A stretch of DNA of 64,000 bases from Achromobacter sp. Bel (GTDB taxonomy: Bacteria; Pseudomonadota; Gammaproteobacteria; Burkholderiales; Burkholderiaceae_B), in NCBI RefSeq assembly GCF_012928505.1, contig NZ_JABBJN010000004.1, forward strand, positions 1 to 64,000, given 5' to 3'. A program made the position numbers and the translations under genes. The notes beneath the pieces are model-generated. The model was given only the letters and a program-made list of their open reading frames with translations. It did not search any database and was not told the DNA's origin. Shown here one piece after another: positions 1 through 8,945 of the stretch (the stretch's first letter is position 1; each line of letters begins with the position of its first letter).

Positions 1-3000
1 GGCAAGCGGCGCGGGCATACTCTCGGGCGCCGGCCGTATCAACGGCAACGCCACGCTGACTGGCGGCGTACTCGAAGGCGTGCAAGGTCAGACGCTGGTG
101 TTTGGCGGCGACCTGTCGCTGTCCAGCGCAAGCCAAGTGAATGTGGAACTGGGCAATGCATCCAGCACCGCCTTGTTTTCGGTGGCGGACAACTTGACGT
201 TGGCTGGCAGCCTGAACATCACGGATCAAGGTGGCTTCGGCGCGGGGGTTTATCGCCTGTTCGACTACGGCGGCAGCCTGACGAACCAGGGCTTGGCCAT
301 CGGCACCACGCCCGCCGGCGTTGCCGCCAGCGCGTTGACCCTGCAAACCGCAGTCATCGGCCAGGTCAACCTGGCCTCGACAGCCGGCGCAACATTGGGC
401 TTCTGGGACGGCGGCAACACCGCCGGCCACGACAACGGCGCCATTGACGGCGGCTCGGGCACGTGGAGCGCCGACGACCGCAACTGGGCCAACGCAGACG
501 GCACGTTGAACGGCCGCTTCCAGCCCAATCCGACATATGCCGTCTTCCAGGGCACGGCCGGCACGGTCAGGGTGGACACCTCGGCCGGGGCCATCGGCGT
601 CACGGGCATGCAGATTGCCACCGACGGCTACCGCATTGAAGGCGATGCCATTGCCCTGCAAGGCGCGGGTGGCGAGAGCATCATCCGCGTGGGATCGGGA
701 TCGACAGCGGATGCAGGCATGGCCAGCACCATTGCCGCCCGCCTGACGGGCGCCAGCAAACTGGTAAAAACCGACGCCGGCATGCTGACCCTGACGGGCG
801 ACAACACGTATACCGGTGGCACCGACATTCAGTTCGGTACCTTGTCGGTCTCCGCCGACAACAACCTGGGTGCGGCCAACACCGGCGTGGCGATGGCCGG
901 CGGCTCGCTGGCTACGACCGCCAGCTTCAACACGACTCGCAATATCTCCTTGATGCAAGACGGCGCCATCAACGTCGCGACGGGCACGCAGCTGGGCCTG
1001 ACGGGCACGGTATCGGGCGCGGGCGCCCTGATCAAGCAAGGCGCCGGCACGCTGGCGCTGACTGGCGCCAATACCTATGGCAACACGCGCGTGCAGGCCG
1101 GCACGCTCATCGGCGACAGCGCGTCGATCCGTGGCGATCTGCAAAACGATGGCACGGTCATTTTCGATCAAACGTGGGACGACAGCGTGTCCGGCCAGAT
1201 GATCGGCACCGGCGCCATCGTGAAACGCGGGGCGGGCATCCTGACCCTGAATGGCCTGAACACGCTGAACTGGAACATCGAAGCCGGCACGCTCGCAAGC
1301 GACGTGACCCGGTACACCGCCAACGCCACGATCGGCGCCGCAGGCACGTTGCGTTTTGATCAGGCCACCGATGCCGACTATGCCGGCAAAATTTCCGGTA
1401 GCGGCACCTTCGAGAAGACCGGCGCGGGCGCATTGCGCCTGAATGCGGACAACGGCGCCTTTGCCGGCACGACGCGTGTCTCGAGCGGCACGCTGGTCGT
1501 GGCCAACACGCTGGGTGGCAACGCGGAAGTGTCCAATGGCCGCCTGCATGTGACGGGTACCTTGAGCGGCAATGCGGCCATCGGCCACAACGTCGTCCTG
1601 TCAGGCACCGGCACCGTCGGCCAGAATGTCACGCTGACGGGCGGTGTGCTGCAAGGCACGCAAGGCAGCACGCTGAAGATAGGCGGCAACCTTACCCTGG
1701 ACAACGCCAGCCGGGTCAACGTGGCGCTGGGCCGAGCCGGGTCCAATACGTTATTCGATGTGGGCGGCGACCTGGCTTTGGCCGGCACGCTGAACATCAC
1801 CGATCAAGGTGCCTTCGGCGCAGGCATCTACCGCTTGTTCGATTATCGCGGCGCACTGACGTCCAACACGGTGGCCATCGGTACCGCGCCCACGGGCGTC
1901 ATGGCCAATGACCTGCGAATCCAGACCGCCGTCAACGGGCAGGTCAACCTGATGTCCTCCACGGGCGCCACGCTCAGTTTCTGGGACGGCGGCAATGCTG
2001 CGCAACGCGACAACGGCATCATTGATGGCGGCTCGGGCACGTGGCGCACCGACGGGCTGAACTGGACCAACGAGGACGGCACGCTAAACGGCCGTTTCCA
2101 GCCCAACCCGACCTACGCCGTGTTCCAAGGCGCGTCCGGCATCGTGGCGGTAGACGCGTCGGCAGGCGGCGTTGGCGTGACGGGCATGCAGATGACGTCG
2201 AACGGCTATCGCGTTGAGGGGGATTCGATTGAACTTGCGGGCGGCGCGGAAACCATTCTGCGCGTGGGTTCGGGCAATGCGTCGGGCGCGGCGACCTCTG
2301 GCACCATTGCCTCCCGCCTGACAGGCGCCAGCATGCTGGTGAAGGCCGATTACGGCACGCTGGTGCTGGCGGGCAACAACACCTATACGGGCGGCACCGA
2401 AATTCGCACGGGCACGTTGTCCGTGTCGTCCGACGCCAACCTGGGGGCATCAGCAGGCGCGTTGACGTTGAACGGCGGCGCGCTTGCCACCACGGCCAGC
2501 TTTGATTCGGCGCGTGCCGTAACGCTGGCGCAAACCGCTGATATCAACGTCGTGGCAGGCACCACGCTGGGTTTGCAAGGGAGCATCGGCGGCACGGGCA
2601 ACCTGCAAAAGCTCGGCACCGGCACCTTGACGCTGTCGGGCGCCAACACCTATGGCAACACGCAAGTGCTGGCCGGCACGCTGGTGGGCCATGCGGGGTC
2701 GATCCGCGGGGATCTGCTGAACCTCGGCGCGGTCGTGTTCAACCAGGCGACCGACGCGACCTACGCGGGTTATGTGTCGGGCACGGGCACGATGGCCAAG
2801 CAAGGGGTGGGCGTGTTGACGCTGACCGGCGTCAACGCGCAAGACTGGCGCGTCGATGCGGGCACGCTGGCCGTCAGCGCCGGCCGCTACACCAGCAACA
2901 CCACGATCGCCGCGGGCGCCGAGGTGCGCTTCAATCAAGCCAGCAGCACCTCGTTCAGTGGCGTGCTGGCGGGCGCAGGCCAGCTTACGAAGACCGGCGC

Positions 3001-4400
3001 GGGCATGTTGCAACTGCTGGGCGACAACAGCGGCTTTGCGGGCCGGACGCAGGTTCAATCCGGCATGCTGTGGGTGTCGGACAAGCTGGGCGGCTCGGCG
3101 TCGGTCACGGGCGGTCGCCTGCATACGGACGGCGTTCTGGGCGGCGACGTCACGGCAAGCGGCGCGGGCATACTCTCGGGCGCCGGCCGTATCAACGGCA
3201 ACGCCACGTTGACTGGCGGCGTACTCGAAGGCGTGCAAGGTCAGACGCTGGTGTTTGGCGGCAACCTGTCGCTGTCCAGCGCAAGCCAAGTGAACGTGGA
3301 ACTGGGCAATGCGCCCAGCACCGCCTTGTTTTCGGTGGCAGACAACCTGACGTTGGCCGGCAGCCTGAACATCACGGATCAGGGCGGCTTCGGCGCGGGG
3401 GTTTATCGCCTGTTCGACTACGGCGGCAGCCTCACGAACCATGGCTTGGCCATCGGCACCACGCCCGCCGGCGTCTCCGGCAGTGCGTTGACCCTGCAAA
3501 CCGCAGTCGGCGGCCAGGTCAATCTGGCCTCGACATCCGGCGCAACGTTGAGCTTCTGGGACGGCGGCAACGCTGCCGGCCATGACAACGGCGCCATTGA
3601 CGGCGGGTCGGGCACGTGGCGCGCCGATGGCCGCAACTGGGCCAACGTGGACGGCACGTTGAACGGCGTCTTCCAACCCAAGCCGACGTTTGCCGTTTTC
3701 CAGGGCACGGCCGGCACGGTCAGGGTGGACACCTCGGCCGGGGCCATCGGCGTCACGGGCATGCAGATTGCCACCGACGGCTACCGCATTGAAGGCGATG
3801 CCATCGCCCTGCAAGGCGCGGGTGGCGAGAGCATCATCCGGGTGGGATCGGGATCCTCGGCCGACGCAGGCATGACCGGTACCATCGCCGCCCGCCTGAC
3901 GGGCGCCAGCAAGCTGGCCAAGACCGACTTCGGCACGCTGGTGCTGACCGGCGACAACACCTACACCGGCGGTACGGAGGTGCGCGCGGGAACCTTGTCG
4001 GTCTCCCGGGACGCCAACCTGGGCGCCGCGGCAGGCGGTCTTACGTTGAACGGCGGCACGCTGTCCACCAGCGCCAGCTTCGATACCGTCCGCGGCGTCA
4101 TGCTGGCCCAAACCAGCCGTATCGCGGTGGCATCCGGCACGAACTTCGGCCTGAACGGATCCGTCACCGGCAACGGCGATCTGGCCAAGACGGGCGACGG
4201 CATGTTGACGGTGTCGGGTGACGGCAGCGCCTACACCGGTAGCCTGCTGGTGCAGGCAGGCGCGTTGAATGTCGCATCGACGGGCAAGCTGGGCGGCACG
4301 TTGACGCTGGCCAACGGCACGCTGTTGCAAGGCGCGGGCCAAGTGGGTTCGACCACGCTGCAAAACGGTGCCACCCTGGCGCCGGGCAATGTCGCGGGCG
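1..4400 (+). repeat. Three ~1.58-kb in-frame direct repeats in the autotransporter passenger
   Basis: The sequence at the window start recurs at 3154, and a more diverged version lies midway; the periods are 1578 and 1575 bases (526 and 525 codons). The first and third copies are nearly identical from 1-760 versus 3154-3913, with about two dozen differences in the first 400 bases by eye, while the middle copy differs much more. The third copy diverges from the pattern after about 4000. These repeats are substrates for homologous recombination and assembly collapse. Confidence 0.9.
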
Positions 4401-5887
4401 CCTTGAACGTGGCGGGCGACCTGACGTTCATGCCGGGTTCCGTCTATCAAGTGGCCGCCGACCCGGCATCGTCCGCCAGCGCCCGCGTGGCCGTCAGCGG
4501 CGTCGCCAATCTGGCGGGTTCCGTGGTCCACGTCGGACCGGAAGGGGGCTTTGACACCACGCGCCAGTACACGATCCTGAGCGCGGGCGCCATCAACGGC
4601 CAGTTCGACAACGTGTCGTCGAACTATGCATATCTGGATCCCGCATTGCGCTACGGCGCACAGGACGTCATGCTGCAACTGGGTCGCAAGCAGGTTCCCG
4701 TGAACCCCGTCGACCCCGTGGACCCGGGCACGCGCCCGATCACCTTTGCGGACGCCGCGCAAACCGCCAACCAGCGCGCCGTCGCCAATGCGCTGGAAAC
4801 GCTGCCCTCGGGCAATGCGCTGCAAGAGTTCATCCTGACCTTGCCCAATGGCGCACCGCCGGCGGTGTTCAACAGCCTGTCCGGTGAAGCGCATGCCAGC
4901 GTCGCCTCCAGCCTGATGGGCGCCAGCAGTACCACGCGCACGCTGCCGCTGTCTTACCTGCGCGCCAATCTGAACGCGGGCATGCGTCCCGGCGCACCGA
5001 CGGCGCAGGCAGGCGGCACACTGTCCGCGTCTGCCTTGCCGTCGTCGAACGCGCAGCCCGCCTGGGCAGAGCTCGTCGGCAACTGGCAAACGCAGAAAGC
5101 CACTGGCAACACCGCGCAAGTCCGTCAACACATCGGCGGCGTCTTCGCTGGCGCCGACCATGCCGTGGGCGAGGGCTGGCGGGTGGGCGGGGCCGTCGGT
5201 TACACCGACAGCAAGATCCGGGTGGATGACCGTGCGTCGCAGGCCGACGTGTCCGGCTACAGCGCAGCCATCTATGGCGGCAAGGCCTTCAAAGCGGGCG
5301 CAGGAAAGTTGAACTGGCTGGTCGGCACCTCCTACACCTGGCACGACGTGAGCACGGAGCGCTCCGCCACGGTGGCAGGCGCCTCGCAAACGCTGACCGC
5401 CGACTACGGCGCCAGCACCACCCAGCTTTTCACCGAACTAGGCTATGCCTTGCCCTTGGCCGACCGTGCAACGATCGAACCCTTCGCGGGCCTGGCCTGG
5501 AGCGACCTGCGCACGCGCAGTTTCTCCGAATCCGGCGGCTCGGCGGCGCTGCGCGGCCAAAGCAGCAACAACCAGCAAACCACCAGCACGCTGGGCATGC
5601 GCGCGCAGACGGACTTCACGCTGGCCGGGGCCGAAGGGCGCTTGCAGGCGACGCTGGGCTGGCGCCATGCGTTTGGCGACGTGTTGCCGCAAACGCACAT
5701 GGCGTTTGACGGCGGCCAGGCATTTACCGTGTCGGGCTCGCCTATCGCCCGCAATGCGGCGTTGGCCGAGTTAGGGGCCGAAGTGGCAGTGTCGCGCAAC
5801 GCGTCCGTGGGCTTGAACTACAGCGGACAGTACGGCGGGGGCAACCGCGAACATGCGGGGTCGTTGAACGTGCGCTGGCGGTATTGA
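2..5887 (+). CDS. Autotransporter with PATR passenger repeats (5' end outside window)
   Basis: This is the C-terminal 1961 residues of a type Va secreted or surface protein. The frame is open to the left edge, so the signal peptide and true start lie outside the window. The passenger is Gly/Thr/Asn-rich beta-helix sequence with many autotransporter-associated strand repeats of the form LTLTGxNTYTGGT..GTL. A unit of about 526 residues occurs three times: equivalent QG(Q/S)TL positions lie at nt 83, 1661 and 3236. A VDPVDPG linker near visible residue 1570 precedes the conserved pre-barrel segment, and the last ~275 residues (from about nt 5060) are the outer-membrane beta-barrel, ending in an aromatic residue (RWRY) as expected for BamA recognition. 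The passenger is presumed exported through the barrel to the cell surface; adhesion or biofilm is only a family-level guess. Confidence 0.93.
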   Translation, partial: ASGAGILSGAGRINGNATLTGGVLEGVQGQTLVFGGDLSLSSASQVNVELGNASSTALFSVADNLTLAGSLNITDQGGFGAGVYRLFDYGGSLTNQGLAIGTTPAGVAASALTLQTAVIGQVNLASTAGATLGFWDGGNTAGHDNGAIDGGSGTWSADDRNWANADGTLNGRFQPNPTYAVFQGTAGTVRVDTSAGAIGVTGMQIATDGYRIEGDAIALQGAGGESIIRVGSGSTADAGMASTIAARLTGASKLVKTDAGMLTLTGDNTYTGGTDIQFGTLSVSADNNLGAANTGVAMAGGSLATTASFNTTRNISLMQDGAINVATGTQLGLTGTVSGAGALIKQGAGTLALTGANTYGNTRVQAGTLIGDSASIRGDLQNDGTVIFDQTWDDSVSGQMIGTGAIVKRGAGILTLNGLNTLNWNIEAGTLASDVTRYTANATIGAAGTLRFDQATDADYAGKISGSGTFEKTGAGALRLNADNGAFAGTTRVSSGTLVVANTLGGNAEVSNGRLHVTGTLSGNAAIGHNVVLSGTGTVGQNVTLTGGVLQGTQGSTLKIGGNLTLDNASRVNVALGRAGSNTLFDVGGDLALAGTLNITDQGAFGAGIYRLFDYRGALTSNTVAIGTAPTGVMANDLRIQTAVNGQVNLMSSTGATLSFWDGGNAAQRDNGIIDGGSGTWRTDGLNWTNEDGTLNGRFQPNPTYAVFQGASGIVAVDASAGGVGVTGMQMTSNGYRVEGDSIELAGGAETILRVGSGNASGAATSGTIASRLTGASMLVKADYGTLVLAGNNTYTGGTEIRTGTLSVSSDANLGASAGALTLNGGALATTASFDSARAVTLAQTADINVVAGTTLGLQGSIGGTGNLQKLGTGTLTLSGANTYGNTQVLAGTLVGHAGSIRGDLLNLGAVVFNQATDATYAGYVSGTGTMAKQGVGVLTLTGVNAQDWRVDAGTLAVSAGRYTSNTTIAAGAEVRFNQASSTSFSGVLAGAGQLTKTGAGMLQLLGDNSGFAGRTQVQSGMLWVSDKLGGSASVTGGRLHTDGVLGGDVTASGAGILSGAGRINGNATLTGGVLEGVQGQTLVFGGNLSLSSASQVNVELGNAPSTALFSVADNLTLAGSLNITDQGGFGAGVYRLFDYGGSLTNHGLAIGTTPAGVSGSALTLQTAVGGQVNLASTSGATLSFWDGGNAAGHDNGAIDGGSGTWRADGRNWANVDGTLNGVFQPKPTFAVFQGTAGTVRVDTSAGAIGVTGMQIATDGYRIEGDAIALQGAGGESIIRVGSGSSADAGMTGTIAARLTGASKLAKTDFGTLVLTGDNTYTGGTEVRAGTLSVSRDANLGAAAGGLTLNGGTLSTSASFDTVRGVMLAQTSRIAVASGTNFGLNGSVTGNGDLAKTGDGMLTVSGDGSAYTGSLLVQAGALNVASTGKLGGTLTLANGTLLQGAGQVGSTTLQNGATLAPGNVAGALNVAGDLTFMPGSVYQVAADPASSASARVAVSGVANLAGSVVHVGPEGGFDTTRQYTILSAGAINGQFDNVSSNYAYLDPALRYGAQDVMLQLGRKQVPVNPVDPVDPGTRPITFADAAQTANQRAVANALETLPSGNALQEFILTLPNGAPPAVFNSLSGEAHASVASSLMGASSTTRTLPLSYLRANLNAGMRPGAPTAQAGGTLSASALPSSNAQPAWAELVGNWQTQKATGNTAQVRQHIGGVFAGADHAVGEGWRVGGAVGYTDSKIRVDDRASQADVSGYSAAIYGGKAFKAGAGKLNWLVGTSYTWHDVSTERSATVAGASQTLTADYGASTTQLFTELGYALPLADRATIEPFAGLAWSDLRTRSFSESGGSAALRGQSSNNQQTTSTLGMRAQTDFTLAGAEGRLQATLGWRHAFGDVLPQTHMAFDGGQAFTVSGSPIARNAALAELGAEVAVSRNASVGLNYSGQYGGGNREHAGSLNVRWRY

Positions 5888-5908
5888 GGGGGGCTGGACA
5901 GGCGGCAA

Positions 5909-5959
5909 AACGGTGTCAGACTACGGTTTCGGCGGCGAAAACCGGAGCCTGACACCGTT
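5909..5959. terminator. Long hairpin between convergent genes (terminator or REP-like element)
   Basis: Two 24-base arms (5909-5932 and 5936-5959) are complementary at 20 positions around a 3-base loop. The element sits between the autotransporter stop (5887) and the stop of the converging oxidoreductase gene (5962), so it could end transcription from both sides. There is no long U-tract. Its GGTGTCAGACTAC core recurs once at 23551-23563, which suggests a dispersed palindromic element rather than a gene-specific terminator. Confidence 0.6.
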
Positions 5960-5961
5960 CT

Positions 5962-6933
5962 TTAGTCAGCTAACGGCACGACGGCGATCGCGATTTTTCC
6001 TTGAACACCGTTGTTGGGCGTCTCGAGCCGGGCATGGGCCAACGCAATGTCGGCAAGCGAATAGACCGCGCCGACGTGCGGGCGCAACTGTCCGCGATCG
6101 ACCAATGCGCTCAACTCATCAAGCTTGCCTCGGTTCTGCCGGGTGAAGACGAAGTGGTAGCTTGCGTTCTTGCCCCACGCCTGGACGAGATTTTGCGGCT
6201 GCGCGATGTCCACGATCGAGACGACGCGGCCAAGCTGGGCCAGGGCATCGGGGCTGCGCGACAAGGTGTCGCCGCCGATGGTGTCAAACACGACATCGAC
6301 GCCGCGGCCGCCGGTTTCGCGCAGGATGGCGTCGACGTAATCCTCGTTTTCGTAATCGATGGCCACATCGGCGCCCATCCTGCGTGCGAACTCGAAGTTT
6401 GCCGCGCGCACCGTGGTGAACACCCGTGCCCCCATGGCCTTGGCCAGCTGTATTGCGACATGGCCGACGCCTCCCGCGCCGCCGTGCACCAGGATGCTTT
6501 CGCCGACCCGCAGCGCCGCGCGCACGACCAGCGCTTCCCACGCGGTTCCGCCCACCAAGGTCAGGCTTGCCGCTTCAAGGTGGCTTAACGAGGCAGGCTT
6601 CTTCCCCACAATGCTCTCGGCGGCAACGTGGTATTCGGCATAGCTTCCTGGCCCATCGAATATCTGTGGCGTGTACCAGACGGCGTCTCCAGGAGAAAAA
6701 GCCGTTACTCCCGGTCCCACGGCTTCGACCACGCCGGACACGTCATGGCCGGTAATGGCGGGCAGGGGCACCAAGTCGGAATAATCACCGCGCCGGATCT
6801 GGTAATCCAGGGGATTGATGGAGGTGGCGTGTACCCGGACCAGGACCTGGCCCGCGTGCGGCACGGGCGTGGGTACGTCGCGCAGCGCGAACGAGGCGGG
6901 GCCGCCAAAGGACTGAAGTGTCATCGCTTTCAT
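5962..6933 (-). CDS. NADPH:quinone oxidoreductase / zinc-independent MDR alcohol dehydrogenase-like protein
   Basis: This 323-residue protein is a medium-chain dehydrogenase/reductase of the quinone-oxidoreductase type, presumably reducing quinones or enals with NADPH in the cytosol. It has the N-terminal GroES-like domain ([13 protein letters not shown], residues 61-73) and a Rossmann nucleotide-binding loop GGAGGVG at 151-157. The catalytic zinc Cys and structural-zinc Cys cluster of alcohol dehydrogenases are absent. The ATG at 6933 was chosen because it starts the conserved MKAM..QSFGGP motif; the frame stays open upstream into the regulator gene, but that extension has no family similarity. 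It lies 97 bases downstream of the ArsR-type regulator on the same strand with an operator-like site in the gap, so it is probably that regulator's target. Confidence 0.85.
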   Translation of the reverse strand: MKAMTLQSFGGPASFALRDVPTPVPHAGQVLVRVHATSINPLDYQIRRGDYSDLVPLPAITGHDVSGVVEAVGPGVTAFSPGDAVWYTPQIFDGPGSYAEYHVAAESIVGKKPASLSHLEAASLTLVGGTAWEALVVRAALRVGESILVHGGAGGVGHVAIQLAKAMGARVFTTVRAANFEFARRMGADVAIDYENEDYVDAILRETGGRGVDVVFDTIGGDTLSRSPDALAQLGRVVSIVDIAQPQNLVQAWGKNASYHFVFTRQNRGKLDELSALVDRGQLRPHVGAVYSLADIALAHARLETPNNGVQGKIAIAVVPLAD

Positions 6934-6960
6934 TGCAATTTCTCGTTTCGTTAAAAAGGG

Positions 6961-6980
6961 ATATCGGGAAATATCGATAT
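6961..6980 (-). promoter_or_regulatory. Predicted ArsR-family operator upstream of the oxidoreductase
   Basis: Read on the minus strand this is ATATCGATATTTCCCGATAT, an inverted repeat with 6-base arms ATATCG/CGATAT and an 8-base spacer. It lies 28 bases upstream of the oxidoreductase start and matches the site in front of the regulator gene (7343-7362) at 18 of 20 positions. Confidence 0.65.
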
Positions 6981-7030
6981 TTACGGTTAAAAAAACGGAT
7001 GAATGGAAATGCCATGCCGTGCGGCAAAAA

Positions 7031-7333
7031 TCACAGCTCTTTCCCGATGATCTCGGCAAGTGCGCTGATGGTGGCTTCGTTACGCTTGTAGTAGGTCCAC
7101 TGGCCGATGCGCTTGGCTTCGACCAGGCCGGCCCGTTGCAGGGTGGCAAGATAGTCAGACACCGTCGATTGCGACAGCCCGACGCCTTCCTGGATACTGC
7201 TGACGCAGACGCCCACGGTGTGCACATCCCCTTCATCCTGCGGAGGAAAGTGCTTCGCAGGGTCCTTCAACCCCTTCAATATGTCGAGGCGTGTACGGTT
7301 TGAGAGGGCTTTGAAGATGTCGAGCAGTTCCAT
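7031..7333 (-). CDS. ArsR/SmtB-family transcriptional regulator
   Basis: This is a 100-residue winged-helix repressor. The start [19 protein letters not shown] is the classic ArsR alpha-1/alpha-2 opening, and the recognition helix is about residues 52-70 ([19 protein letters not shown]), followed by the wing (WTYYKRN). There is a single Cys in CVSS near residue 44 and no ELCVCDL metal box, so a metal sensor of the classic type is unlikely; redox or small-molecule sensing is possible. The gene precedes the oxidoreductase on the same strand. Two near-identical palindromes, one just upstream of its own start and one upstream of the oxidoreductase, argue for autoregulation plus control of the neighbour. 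Confidence 0.9.
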   Translation of the reverse strand: MELLDIFKALSNRTRLDILKGLKDPAKHFPPQDEGDVHTVGVCVSSIQEGVGLSQSTVSDYLATLQRAGLVEAKRIGQWTYYKRNEATISALAEIIGKEL

Positions 7334-7342
7334 GGCATGATT

Positions 7343-7362
7343 GTATCGGTATTTCCCGATAT
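7343..7362 (-). promoter_or_regulatory. Predicted ArsR-family operator at the regulator's own promoter
   Basis: The plus-strand sequence GTATCGGTATTTCCCGATAT lies 10 bases upstream of the regulator's start codon at 7333. It is 18/20 identical to the site at 6961-6980, in inverted orientation. A repressor bound here would overlap the promoter or ribosome-binding region. Confidence 0.65.
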
Positions 7363-7386
7363 GTCAATACGAACCGCCTGACGTCC

Positions 7387-8364
7387 TCACAACCCCCGCA
7401 GGAAATCAATGAGCGCGTCATTGACTTCCTGGGGCGCCTCCTGCTGTAGCCAATGCCCCGCGCCGGGAATGATGGCGGTCGTGCGCAATCGGGGAACCAG
7501 GCCGGGCATGGCGTCGATGATCTGGTCCATGCCGGGGATCGCCAGCCCCGTGTCGCGTTCGCCCACAAGATACAGGGCGGGCACGTCCACTTTCTTGCCG
7601 TCCAGGGCCGCTTGCAGCGCCCAATTTCGGTCCAGATTCCGGTAGTAATTCAGCCCGCCGCGAAAGCCGCTGGTCTGGTAGCCCTGAATGAAGACGTCCA
7701 GGTCCGACGGGGTAAGCCATGCCGGCATTGTGGCGGGAAGGGGTAGGGAATCGAGCAGGCCGCGCCCATTGGCCACCATGCCGAATGGATTGGGGGTGCT
7801 CGGGTCGTCGCGCGGCCCGGCGTCGCCGGAGGCCGCGAAGTAGATCGCGCGCAATGTCGCGCCGATGTCGCGTTCGAATTCCCGTTCGGCCACGCCCGGC
7901 TGATTGAAGTAGTGCGTATAGAACATGGCTGATTCTGTTTTGGGGAACAGGCGGCTGGGCGCGATTGGGGGCCTGCCCATTATGGGGACGCCCAGCGCGG
8001 CGACCGCCCGAAAGCGGTCTGGCCGCAACTGTGCCGCTTGCCATGCGATGTTGGCGCCCCAATCGCCGCCCACGATCACGGCGTCCTTTGCGCCCTCGCG
8101 ATCGATCAGCGCGACGAGATCTCCGATGACGTCCAGGGTTGTGAAGGCGGCCGCGTCCAGCGGGCTTTCGCTGGCGCCGTAGCCGCGCAAGTCCGGGGCG
8201 ATTGCGCGAAAACCCGCCTTGGCCAACGCGGGCATCTGGTGGCGCCAGGCATAAGAGGTCTCGGGAAAGCCGTGGCACAGCAACACAAGCGGGCCTTCGC
8301 CCTGGGCGGCAACACGTAGCGTGATGCCGTTGACGTTCACATCGCGAGTTTCAAAGTCTGTCAT
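7387..8364 (-). CDS. Alpha/beta-hydrolase, soluble epoxide hydrolase type
   Basis: This 325-residue cytosolic hydrolase carries the epoxide-hydrolase signature. HGFPE at 31-35 forms the oxyanion hole, the nucleophile elbow GGDWGA puts Asp101 (not Ser) as nucleophile, a cap-domain Tyr lies in the SGFRGGLNYYRN stretch, the acid is in the ERDTG loop and the catalytic His is in GAGHWLQQE near the C-terminus. The reaction is expected to be hydrolysis of an epoxide to a vicinal diol through an ester intermediate. It is transcribed divergently from an Rrf2-type regulator with a strong palindrome between them, so that regulator probably controls it. Substrate unknown. Confidence 0.87.
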   Translation of the reverse strand: MTDFETRDVNVNGITLRVAAQGEGPLVLLCHGFPETSYAWRHQMPALAKAGFRAIAPDLRGYGASESPLDAAAFTTLDVIGDLVALIDREGAKDAVIVGGDWGANIAWQAAQLRPDRFRAVAALGVPIMGRPPIAPSRLFPKTESAMFYTHYFNQPGVAEREFERDIGATLRAIYFAASGDAGPRDDPSTPNPFGMVANGRGLLDSLPLPATMPAWLTPSDLDVFIQGYQTSGFRGGLNYYRNLDRNWALQAALDGKKVDVPALYLVGERDTGLAIPGMDQIIDAMPGLVPRLRTTAIIPGAGHWLQQEAPQEVNDALIDFLRGL

Positions 8365-8402
8365 TTGGTGCGCCCACAGAAAGAGTCGGATGCCGCTATA
8401 AT

Positions 8403-8425
8403 ACCGTAACAGTTTAAGTTACGGT
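8403..8425. promoter_or_regulatory. Palindromic operator between epoxide hydrolase and Rrf2 regulator
   Basis: A perfect 8-base inverted repeat ACCGTAAC/GTTACGGT with a 7-base spacer lies in the 72-base divergent region. A TATAAT hexamer at 8397-8402 abuts the left arm and could be the -10 box of the plus-strand regulator gene. The likely ligand is the Rrf2-type protein encoded immediately downstream. Confidence 0.7.
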
Positions 8426-8436
8426 TATCCGCTTCC

Positions 8437-8862
8437 ATGGCCTACGACACACGCCTTGCCCGTTTGCTGCACGTGCTGATTCACATGCATTTGCGTGGCG
8501 GCACGACCACGTCGGGAACGCTGGCCCAGATGCTGCACACCAATGAGGTCGTGGTGCGCCGGACCATGGCGGCGCTGCGCACCGCCGGCATGGTCGCGTC
8601 CTCGGGCGGGCGACATGGCGGTTGGACGTTGGCTAAAGGGTTGGACACCATCACCGCGCGGGATGTCTATGAAGCCATCGCCCATGGCTCCGTCTTTGCC
8701 ATTGGACCGGCGGACGACAATCCTGCATGCCCCGTTGAGCGCGTCGCGAACCAGTGGGTCGCGGACGCGTTGCGTGAAGGCGAAAGTGCCTTGCTGCACC
8801 ATCTGGGCGGCAAGCCGCTATCCGAGCTCGCCTCGCAGATTCTCGCGAAGCCCGTAGCCTGA
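8437..8862 (+). CDS. Rrf2-family transcriptional regulator without an Fe-S cysteine triad
   Basis: This 141-residue winged-helix protein opens with YDTRLARLLHVLIHM and has the Rrf2 pattern of a helix-turn-helix (about 25-50, SGTLAQMLHTNEVVVRRTMAAL) followed by GGRHGGWTLAK. The three clustered Cys that ligate the Fe-S cluster in IscR/NsrR are missing; only one Cys (PACPVE) is present. It therefore belongs to the cluster-less YwnA-like branch. It is divergent from the epoxide hydrolase and faces a palindrome at 8403-8425. Confidence 0.85.
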   Translation: MAYDTRLARLLHVLIHMHLRGGTTTSGTLAQMLHTNEVVVRRTMAALRTAGMVASSGGRHGGWTLAKGLDTITARDVYEAIAHGSVFAIGPADDNPACPVERVANQWVADALREGESALLHHLGGKPLSELASQILAKPVA

Positions 8863-8945
8863 CGCCTGTGGACGCATCATTTTCGCCAGGTGACGACTTC
8901 ACGGCTAGGCGAGTCGCGTGTTCGCCAAGGCGCTACACGTCGCGC

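Noticed and set aside
2450-5389. 979-codon minus-strand open frame opposite the autotransporter
   Set aside because: It is antisense to a clear, repeat-structured gene; its composition (Arg/Gly/Ala/His-rich) is what high-GC antisense frames produce, and no domain is visible.
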